Under the pieces are notes generated by a model, which had not been told where the DNA came from, did not search any database, and was given only the letters and a program-made list of their open reading frames with translations. Source: Bacteroidales bacterium (GTDB lineage Bacteria > Bacteroidota > Bacteroidia > Bacteroidales > UBA12481). From it: a DNA stretch of 5,123 nucleotides. A program made the position numbers and the translations under genes. The DNA lies in NCBI GenBank assembly GCA_028707745.1, contig JAQWAJ010000168.1:1-5123 (forward strand). Direction: 5' to 3'. Shown piece by piece: positions 1 through 5,123 of this stretch. How positions within the stretch are numbered: the first letter of the stretch is position 1; each line of letters begins with the position of its first letter.

Positions 1-734
1 CGGCCCGCCACTTTCTGACCAACTCGGTCACTGAAATTCATGTCGGAGCTAACGCCCATCTGGATTATGTAAAACTTCAGAACGAAAACAATACCAGCAA
101 TCAGATCTCAACTTCCTGCCTGGTGCAGGAGCGCTCCAGTGAAGTGGTCTATAATACGATCACCCTGCACGGCGGGATGATCCGGAATAATGTATACGCC
201 AAACTCAATGGCGAAGGGGCATCCAATCAAACATTAGGATTGTTTCTGGCCGACAAAACCCAGCACATCGACAGCTATACTTTTGTGGACCATGCGGTTG
301 CGAACTGCTCAAGCTGGCAGAACTTCAAGGGTATCCTCGATGACCAGGCGACCGGCGGATTTATGGGCCGGATTCTGGTACGGCCACAGGCTCAGAAAAC
401 CTTGGCCTATCAGGCTAATAATAATATACTGCTGACCGATGAGGCTAAGATGAGCACCAAACCGCAGCTGGAAATCTATGCCGATGACGTCAAGTGCAGT
501 CACGGCGCTTCGGTTGGACAGCTGGATACGAATGCGATTTTTTATATGCAAAGCCGGGGAATATCGGTCCGCGAGGCCCGGTTGTTGTTGATGTATGCTT
601 TTGGCCACGAAATTTTAGGCAAGATCAAGGTCGATCCGCTGCGTGAACGCCTGTCGGACCTGGTCGACAAAAGATTACGCGGTGAACTTACCCGTTGCAA
701 CAGCTGTCCGCTGCATTGTCAGGAAACCTGTTAA
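1..734 (+). CDS. sufD: SufD, Fe-S cluster assembly scaffold subunit (3' part, 5' end outside window)
   Basis: This is the C-terminal part (about 243 residues, read from base 3) of SufD, a subunit of the cytosolic SufBCD complex on which iron-sulfur clusters are built. The reading frame is open from the window edge, so the start lies upstream; the GTG at 123 is internal. The visible part resembles the SufB/SufD beta-helix core (NTSNQIS, then SSEVVYNTITLHGG), followed by the family signature IYADDVKCSHGASVGQLD. The His of KCSHG (bases 501-503) corresponds to the conserved His360 of E. coli SufD, implicated in cluster formation. The helical C-terminal domain follows (SVREARLLLMYAFGHEIL). The protein ends in RCNSCPLHCQETC, four cysteines spaced C-x2-C-x3-C-x3-C, which E. 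coli SufD lacks as far as I recall. The stop is 3 bases before sufS. SufB is the main alternative, but the ending and the position directly before sufS favour SufD. Confidence 0.93.
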   Translation, partial: ARHFLTNSVTEIHVGANAHLDYVKLQNENNTSNQISTSCLVQERSSEVVYNTITLHGGMIRNNVYAKLNGEGASNQTLGLFLADKTQHIDSYTFVDHAVANCSSWQNFKGILDDQATGGFMGRILVRPQAQKTLAYQANNNILLTDEAKMSTKPQLEIYADDVKCSHGASVGQLDTNAIFYMQSRGISVREARLLLMYAFGHEILGKIKVDPLRERLSDLVDKRLRGELTRCNSCPLHCQETC

Positions 735-737
735 GCT

Positions 738-1961
738 ATGAATGATTTTCCAATTGATCTGATCCGAAAAGACTTTCCAATCCTTGATCAGCTGATCTAT
801 GGTCAGCCGCTGGCCTATCTCGATAATGGCGCTACCACGCAAAAGCCGGTGAGGATGATTGATGCAGTTAATAAAATCCATCGTGAGCAAAATTCTTCGG
901 TCCACCGCTCGGTGAACTACATGAGCGAAAAAATGACCGAAGCTTATGAGCAGGCCCGGCAAACCGTTCAAAAATTCATTGGGGCTCCGGAATCCTCCCA
1001 GGTAATTTTTACTTCGGGAACAACCGGTTCGATTAATCTGGTGGCCTTTTCGATGGGCGAAGCCGTGCTCGAACCCGGTGACGAGGTGATTCTGTCGACC
1101 ATGGAGCATCACTCCAATATCGTTCCCTGGCAAATGGCCTGCGAACGATATGGCGCCAGTCTGAAGATTATCCCGATAACCGACGAGGGCGATCTGGATA
1201 TGGATGCTTACCGTAACCTCTTCAATAAAAATACCCGGATGGTATCGGTTACCCATGTTTCCAATGTTCTCGGAACGATCAACCCGGTTAAGGAGATAGT
1301 CAGAATCGCCCATAGCCACGGGGTTCCGGTGCTGCTCGACGGCGCTCAGGCTATTCAGCATGAACCGGTTGATGTGGTGGACCTGGATTGTGACTTCTAT
1401 GCCTTTTCGGGTCATAAAATATATGGGCCAACCGGGATCGGCGTTCTCTATGGCAAGCAGGAGTGGCTCGACCGGATGCCGCCGTATCAGGGTGGGGGAG
1501 ATATGATCGACCGGGTGACCTTCGAAAAGACAACCTATAACATCAGTCCGTTTAAATTTGAAGCCGGCACTACCAACTTCATTGGCGCCATCGGCCTGGC
1601 CGAATCCATAAATTATCTCACCGGCATCGGGATGGATAAAATTGCCGGTTATGAGAATTACCTGCGCGATTATGCCACTCAAAAGCTGAGCTCCATCAGC
1701 CAGCTCCGGATGTACGGAACTAGCGTCAACAAGGCGGCCATTTTTTCCTTTGTACTGAATGGCATTCACCCTTACGACACGGGCATGATTATCGACAAGT
1801 ACGGTGTGGCGGTGCGCACCGGTACCCACTGTGCCATGCCGCTGATGCAGCGCTTTGGCATCGAAGGTACCCTGAGGGCATCGCTCTGTTTCTATAATAC
1901 CACGGATGAAGTCGACCGGCTGTATGACGCTTTGAACAAAGTGATTGAGATGCTGGCCTGA
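738..1961 (+). CDS. sufS: SufS, PLP-dependent cysteine desulfurase (group II)
   Basis: SufS converts L-cysteine to L-alanine and carries the released sulfur as a persulfide for SUF cluster assembly. The 407-residue length is normal for the family. Key residues are all present: His124 in TMEHHSNIVPW, expected to stack on the PLP ring; Lys227 in SGHKIYGPTG, the Schiff-base lysine (Lys226 in E. coli); and Cys365 in RTGTHCAMPLM, the persulfide cysteine (Cys364 in E. coli). RTGTHC differs slightly from the RTGHHC of E. coli. The ATG at 738 gives the usual N-terminus (IRKDFPIL, then YLDNGATTQKP). It lies 3 bases after the sufD stop, and an AGGA at 721-724 is rather far away to act as a ribosome binding site. 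The gene is followed 13 bases later by sufE, its activating partner. CsdA-like desulfurases are related, but the suf context settles the name. Confidence 0.97.
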   Translation: MNDFPIDLIRKDFPILDQLIYGQPLAYLDNGATTQKPVRMIDAVNKIHREQNSSVHRSVNYMSEKMTEAYEQARQTVQKFIGAPESSQVIFTSGTTGSINLVAFSMGEAVLEPGDEVILSTMEHHSNIVPWQMACERYGASLKIIPITDEGDLDMDAYRNLFNKNTRMVSVTHVSNVLGTINPVKEIVRIAHSHGVPVLLDGAQAIQHEPVDVVDLDCDFYAFSGHKIYGPTGIGVLYGKQEWLDRMPPYQGGGDMIDRVTFEKTTYNISPFKFEAGTTNFIGAIGLAESINYLTGIGMDKIAGYENYLRDYATQKLSSISQLRMYGTSVNKAAIFSFVLNGIHPYDTGMIIDKYGVAVRTGTHCAMPLMQRFGIEGTLRASLCFYNTTDEVDRLYDALNKVIEMLA

Positions 1962-1974
1962 AAGATATATTAAT

Positions 1975-2403
1975 ATGAAAATTAGCGAGATACAACAAGA
2001 GGTCATTGAGGAGTTTGCCGGTTTGGGCGAATGGATGGAACGTTACAATTACCTGATTGATCTGGGTAAAAACCTCCCGATGATCGACCAGGCTTACCGC
2101 AATGACGAATACCTGATCCGCGGCTGTCAGTCGCGTGTGTGGCTGAATGCCGAGCTTCGCGAGGGTTTGGTTCATTATACAGCCGATTCGGATGCCATTA
2201 TCACCAAAGGAATTGCTGCCCTGATGGTCCGTGTTTTCACCGATCACTCACCTGATGAGATCCTGAATGCCGATATGAGTTTTATCGATGAAATCGGACT
2301 GAAGGAGCATCTTTCGCCAACCCGGTCCAATGGTATGGTATCGATGATCAACCAGATGCGCTATTATGCCATGGCCTATAAGTCAAAACTCGAAGCAAAA
2401 TGA
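1975..2403 (+). CDS. sufE: SufE, sulfur acceptor and activator of SufS
   Basis: SufE accepts persulfide sulfur from SufS and hands it to the SufBCD scaffold, stimulating the desulfurase. The protein is 142 residues, close to E. coli SufE (138). The active-site cysteine is Cys51 in LIRGCQSRVWL, the same number as in E. coli. Other family hallmarks are ADSDAIITKGIAAL (about residues 70-83) and LSPTRSNGM (113-121), whose Arg117 matches the conserved Arg119 of E. coli. I chose the ATG at 1975 rather than the in-frame ATG at 1945: the latter lies inside sufS and would add ten residues with no family counterpart, whereas MKISEIQQEVIEEF is a typical SufE beginning. The short leader 1962-1974 is A/T-rich and has no Shine-Dalgarno sequence. 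The stop overlaps the next start as ATGA. Confidence 0.95.
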   Translation: MKISEIQQEVIEEFAGLGEWMERYNYLIDLGKNLPMIDQAYRNDEYLIRGCQSRVWLNAELREGLVHYTADSDAIITKGIAALMVRVFTDHSPDEILNADMSFIDEIGLKEHLSPTRSNGMVSMINQMRYYAMAYKSKLEAK

Positions 2404-2705
2404 TACAGACCGAAGTTCAGATAGTCCGCATGCTACGGAATGTTTATGATCCGGAAATTCCGGTGAATATCTATGATCTCGGACTGATCTATGAGGTCAA
2501 TGTCGGAGATGAAGGGAAAGTGGATATCCTGATGACGCTTACCTCGCCCGGATGTCCGATGGCAGATCAGCTGGTCGCAGAAATCCGCGAACGGATACTG
2601 GAGATTGAAGAGGTGAAAAGTGTAGAAGTGAAGATTACCTTCAATCCTTCCTGGAACCGGGATATGATGACCGATGAGGCTAAACTTGAACTCGGTTTTC
2701 TTTAA
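2400..2705 (+). CDS. sufT: SUF-associated DUF59/MIP18-family protein (SufT-like)
   Basis: This 101-residue protein consists of a single DUF59/MIP18 domain. It shows the family's DPEIPVNIYDLGLIYEV (residues 17-33) and the TSPGCPMADQL segment (48-58) with the conserved Cys52, followed by VEVKITFNPSWNRDMM, typical of this family's C-terminal half. Relatives include bacterial SufT, PaaD and eukaryotic MIP18/CIA2, which act in maturation or delivery of iron-sulfur clusters; the exact chemistry of SufT is not settled. Within a suf gene cluster a role in cluster assembly or transfer in the cytosol is a good inference, and the symbol is given on that basis. Its start overlaps the sufE stop by four bases (ATGA), which suggests translational coupling. 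Its TAA stop is 6 bases before the queG start and in the same frame. Confidence 0.9.
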   Translation: MIQTEVQIVRMLRNVYDPEIPVNIYDLGLIYEVNVGDEGKVDILMTLTSPGCPMADQLVAEIRERILEIEEVKSVEVKITFNPSWNRDMMTDEAKLELGFL

Positions 2706-2711
2706 TCATAC

Positions 2712-3671
2712 TTGTCTGAATCTTTTAAAATAGCCCGATCCATTGAGAGAAAAGCCCTGGAGCTGGGCTTTTCGGCCTGCGGTATTGCCTATGCCGAACC
2801 CCTGACAGACCGGGAACCTGCCTATCGCGAATGGTTAGCCGGTGGCAGGGCAGGCGAGATGGGATACCTGACCCGGAATATCGATGTCAGGCACAACCCG
2901 GCAAAACTGGTCGTAGGGGCAAAAACCATCATCTCCCTGGCGGCTTCCTATTATTTTCCGCTTCCGGCTCATCATGAGGGACATCCCCGGATCAGCCGTT
3001 ATGCCATGGGTAACGACTATCATCTGGTTTTAAAATCGATGGGCCATGAACTGCTTGCCTGGATACAGCGCGAAATCGGCCCGGCTAACGGCCGCGTTTT
3101 CACGGATTCGGCTCCCCTTTTGGAACGAGAATGGGCCAGGCGTGCGGGTATCGGATGGATCGGAAAAAACGGATGCCTGATTTTACCGCACCAGGGCTCC
3201 TGGTTTTTTCTGACCGAGATCATTATTGATTGGGAAATTTCGTCGGAGACAGTGCCAGCGGTCAACCGGTGCGGAAATTGCCATCAGTGCATGGATGCCT
3301 GCCCGACACAGGCCATCGGGGTTGACGGAGTCGATCCCCGGAAATGCATTTCCTATCTGACCATTGAGCATCGGTCAGAAATCCCTGAAGAGTTCCGTGG
3401 TTGCTGGCACGACTGGGTTTTCGGGTGTGATGTTTGTCAGGATGTATGTCCCTGGAACAGTAAACCGGCAACTTCTGCCATAAATGAACTGCAGCCCAGG
3501 TTGAAATTAGCTGAAATTGACCGATCTTTCTTCCTCCATCCTGATCGGGACAAATTTGTTGAACTGTTCGGGGGAACACCTGTTGAACGCGCCGGATGGA
3601 AAGGGATTTCGAGGAATTTCAACTTTTTAATTCAAGAGAATTCTGATCTGGATCATAATCAACTTATCTGA
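2712..3671 (+). CDS. queG: QueG, epoxyqueuosine reductase
   Basis: QueG reduces epoxyqueuosine to queuosine at the tRNA wobble position 34, using cobalamin and two [4Fe-4S] clusters. Eight cysteines suited to the clusters are visible: Cys187, 190, 193 and 197 in CGNCHQCMDACP, Cys212 in KCISYLTIEHR, and Cys239, 242 and 246 in GCDVCQDVCPWN. Asp132 in FTDSAPLLEREWA is the probable catalytic acid, and ARRAGIGWIGKNGCLI is a strong family signature. At 319 residues it is a short form; E. coli QueG (379) has an additional C-terminal helical repeat region that is missing here, with the sequence stopping shortly after GTPVERAGWKGISRN. The start is TTG at 2712. The frame is closed by the sufT stop just upstream, and the next in-frame ATG falls after residue 45 inside conserved sequence, so TTG is the only credible start. 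No Shine-Dalgarno sequence is seen. Confidence 0.95.
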   Translation: MSESFKIARSIERKALELGFSACGIAYAEPLTDREPAYREWLAGGRAGEMGYLTRNIDVRHNPAKLVVGAKTIISLAASYYFPLPAHHEGHPRISRYAMGNDYHLVLKSMGHELLAWIQREIGPANGRVFTDSAPLLEREWARRAGIGWIGKNGCLILPHQGSWFFLTEIIIDWEISSETVPAVNRCGNCHQCMDACPTQAIGVDGVDPRKCISYLTIEHRSEIPEEFRGCWHDWVFGCDVCQDVCPWNSKPATSAINELQPRLKLAEIDRSFFLHPDRDKFVELFGGTPVERAGWKGISRNFNFLIQENSDLDHNQLI

Positions 3672-3682
3672 CCGTTTGTGCC

Positions 3683-4708
3683 ATGTCTGTAAAATCGTCA
3701 TACTATAAACGTGAAAACCTGCGGACGCTGGTTGAAACGGTGTCTTTGAACCTTCCGGTAACCTATGCTGACCGGATCATGCTCATCGGGTCGTGTTTTA
3801 CCGAACATATCGGTAACCGTTTGAAGACACTGAAATTTGCGGTCGATCTGAATCCGTTCGGCATAGTTTATAACCCGCTCTCCATCGCTGGCCAGCTACG
3901 GCTACTGCTGAACCCGGAACCTTTTACCCCGGATGATCTGGTTTTTAATCAGGATTTGTGGCACTCCTGGATGCACCACAGCCGGTTTTCCGATCCTGAT
4001 TCTGCAAATCTTCTCCAATCGGTTAATGAGGGTCTTCGGCAATCCTCTCAATTTCTGAAACAAACCCGGCTGCTGGTACTCACGTTCGGAACAGCCAACG
4101 CTTACTATCTGAAGAGTAATAACCAGCTTGTGTCCAACTGTCATCAGCTCCCTGCAGATTTTTTTTACACCAGGCAGGCTGAACTCCAGGAATTGGTTGA
4201 GTGTTGGATTCCGGTGATCACTGCGCTGAAGGAGCAAAATCCGGATATCCGGATCTGTATGACAGTGAGCCCGGTGCGCTATTTTAAAGAGGGACCGACC
4301 GGCAATCAGATGAGTAAATCGACCCTTTTCCTGTTTATCGGTAAACTGATGGAGGTTTTTCCCGATTTGTTTTATTTCCCATCGTATGAAATTTTCATGG
4401 ATGATCTGCGGGATTACCGGTTTTACGACGCCGATCTGATGCATCCGGGGCAGGAGGGAGTGGAATATGTCTGGAAAAGGTTTACCGATACTTGTCTGGA
4501 TCCATCGGTTTTCGCGCTGATGAATGAAGTTGAATCCATTGTCAAAGCCGCGCATCACCGTCCGGGCAAATACCTGACCGGGGCTCACCGACGGTTTGTC
4601 GCTCAGCAGATGGAGCGCATTTCATCGGTTTGTGAAAAAAATCCTTTCCTCGATTTCCATGAGGAGATGGAAATTCTGCAGGGGCAGCTTCGGTCAGATC
4701 AACCCTGA
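3683..4708 (+). CDS. GSCFA-domain protein, predicted SGNH-type hydrolase
   Basis: This 341-residue protein belongs to the GSCFA family, named for a motif seen here as MLIGSCFTEHIG (residues 33-44) with Thr in place of the usual final Ala. Further conserved blocks are NPFGIVYNPLSIA, TFGTANAYYL, TVSPVRYF, FYFPSYEIFMDDLRDYRFY and DADLMHPGQEGVEYVW. The arrangement resembles SGNH/GDSL esterases: Ser37 as likely nucleophile, with Asp251 and His254 (D-x-x-H) completing the site. This is inference from the motif layout; to my knowledge the substrate is unknown. No signal peptide or membrane segment is visible, so a cytoplasmic location is likely. The ATG at 3683 is 11 bases after queG, without a Shine-Dalgarno sequence; the first 25 residues before the conserved core are poorly conserved, so a slightly later start cannot be excluded. 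The 3' end overlaps the convergent kdsB gene by 15 bases. Confidence 0.88.
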   Translation: MSVKSSYYKRENLRTLVETVSLNLPVTYADRIMLIGSCFTEHIGNRLKTLKFAVDLNPFGIVYNPLSIAGQLRLLLNPEPFTPDDLVFNQDLWHSWMHHSRFSDPDSANLLQSVNEGLRQSSQFLKQTRLLVLTFGTANAYYLKSNNQLVSNCHQLPADFFYTRQAELQELVECWIPVITALKEQNPDIRICMTVSPVRYFKEGPTGNQMSKSTLFLFIGKLMEVFPDLFYFPSYEIFMDDLRDYRFYDADLMHPGQEGVEYVWKRFTDTCLDPSVFALMNEVESIVKAAHHRPGKYLTGAHRRFVAQQMERISSVCEKNPFLDFHEEMEILQGQLRSDQP

Positions 4709-5123
4709 TTTCACTAATTCTGCCAGATCTTCGGGAGTGTCGACCCCAAATCCGGCGTAATCCGTTTCGCTGCAATGGATAGATAATCCGCTTTCAAGCC
4801 ATCTGAGCTGCTCGAGAGATTCGGCAGTTTCGAGCTTTCCAGGTTCGAGCCGGCTGATTACGTCAAGTACCTCTTTTTTAAAAGCGTACATCCCGACGTG
4901 CGAATACCAGGCTGTGCCCTTGTTCCGGTAAAACGGGATCGGAGACCGCGAAAAATAGAGCGCAAAACCCTGCTTATTCAAAACGACTTTTACCCGGTTG
5001 GGATTGAGAAATGCCACCGGGTCGTTCTCGGGACGTACCAGAGTGGCAATGCTGGTTTCAGGACGAAGGATGTCTGCCGAAACAGCGGATATGGCGGAAA
5101 CGGAGACCATCGGTTCATCCCCC
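4694..5123 (-). CDS. kdsB: KdsB, CMP-Kdo synthetase (C-terminal part, start outside window)
   Basis: KdsB (3-deoxy-manno-octulosonate cytidylyltransferase) activates Kdo with CTP to CMP-Kdo in the cytoplasm for the inner core of lipopolysaccharide. The last 142 residues are present; a full protein is about 250, so roughly 105 N-terminal residues lie beyond the right edge. The first complete codons read GDEP, the conserved motif whose Asp helps bind the catalytic metal, so the ATG at 5110 immediately after it is internal and not the start. Other diagnostic blocks are ALYFSRSPIPF, HVGMYAFKKEVL, LETAESLEQLRWLESG and GFGVDTPEDL, the last containing the second metal-binding Asp (bases 4739-4741). 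The gene is on the strand opposite the suf cluster and belongs to a different transcript, pointing to an outer membrane with Kdo-containing LPS. No frameshift or missing key residue is seen in this part. Confidence 0.95.
   Translation of the reverse strand, partial: GDEPMVSVSAISAVSADILRPETSIATLVRPENDPVAFLNPNRVKVVLNKQGFALYFSRSPIPFYRNKGTAWYSHVGMYAFKKEVLDVISRLEPGKLETAESLEQLRWLESGLSIHCSETDYAGFGVDTPEDLAELVKSGLI

Larger units (their letters stand above)
1..4708 (+). other. Putative operon sufD-sufS-sufE-sufT-queG-GSCFA gene
   Basis: Six consecutive same-strand genes are separated by 3, 13, -4, 6 and 11 bases, leaving no room for internal promoters or terminators outside coding sequence. This suggests a single polycistronic transcript that begins upstream of the window, presumably including the other suf genes. 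No regulatory site for the transcript is visible here. Cotranscription is inferred from spacing alone; functional linkage is clear for the first four genes, plausible for queG, and unknown for the GSCFA gene. Confidence 0.75.

Noticed and set aside
123..125. GTG as the start of the first gene.
   Set aside because: The frame is open back to the window edge and the upstream translation reads as SufD core sequence, so the codon is internal.
721..726. AGGAAA as a ribosome binding site for sufS.
   Set aside because: It is 11 or more bases from the ATG, further than usual, lies inside sufD codons for its Cys tail, and the other genes here also lack Shine-Dalgarno sequences.
1945..1974. Upstream in-frame ATG as the start of sufE.
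   Set aside because: It lies inside sufS and adds ten residues unlike SufE. The ATG at 1975 gives a standard N-terminus and places the active cysteine at residue 51.
675..2006. 443-codon minus-strand open frame opposite sufS, considered as a gene.
   Set aside because: It covers a clear sufS and crosses parts of sufD and sufE. Its translation has no recognisable domain, and its openness is explained by missing TTA, CTA and TCA codons in sufS.
3902..4588. 228-codon minus-strand open frame opposite the GSCFA gene.
   Set aside because: It shares triplet phase with the well-supported sense gene and its translation shows no domain. It is a codon-use shadow like the one opposite sufS.
5108..5110. 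Minus-strand ATG as the real start of kdsB.
   Set aside because: The frame continues to the window edge and reads GDEP just before this ATG, a conserved internal KdsB motif about 95-100 residues into the protein.
1..5123. Search for a new defence, mobile or repeat-based system.
   Set aside because: All but about 33 bases are coding, every gene belongs to a known family, and no repeats, integrase, transposase or CRISPR pattern were seen.

Overview
The window holds seven protein-coding genes, two of them cut by the window edges, and almost no non-coding DNA. Gene content points to a Gram-negative bacterium of the Bacteroidota. The reasons are a SUF iron-sulfur locus in the order sufD-sufS-sufE-sufT, a GSCFA-domain protein (a family I know mainly from Bacteroidota), a short-form QueG, a KdsB enzyme of lipopolysaccharide synthesis, and start sites without convincing Shine-Dalgarno sequences. 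This assignment is inferred from family knowledge; no rRNA or other marker is present.

Plus strand, 1-4708: six genes run in the same direction with gaps of 3, 13, -4, 6 and 11 bases. They are the 3' part of sufD, sufS, sufE, a DUF59/MIP18 gene (sufT-like), queG starting at TTG, and a GSCFA-domain gene. The spacing suggests one transcript whose promoter lies upstream of the window. The first four genes form an iron-sulfur cluster assembly module. SufS takes sulfur from cysteine onto Cys365, SufE accepts it on Cys51 and passes it to the SufBCD scaffold of which SufD is part, and the SufT-like protein probably helps assemble or deliver clusters. QueG, next in line, has eight cysteines for two [4Fe-4S] clusters and performs the last step of queuosine synthesis on tRNA, so it is a plausible client of the module. 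The GSCFA protein is a predicted SGNH-type hydrolase of unknown substrate.

Minus strand, 4694-5123: the C-terminal 142 residues of KdsB (CMP-Kdo synthetase) converge on the GSCFA gene, and the two coding regions overlap by 15 bases tail to tail. No intergenic terminator fits between them.

I found no RNA gene, mobile element, CRISPR array, repeat family or recognisable promoter. The window looks like ordinary core-genome DNA. The items most worth a second look are a four-cysteine tail on SufD, the physical linkage of queG and a GSCFA gene to the suf genes, and the in-frame arrangement of sufT and queG.
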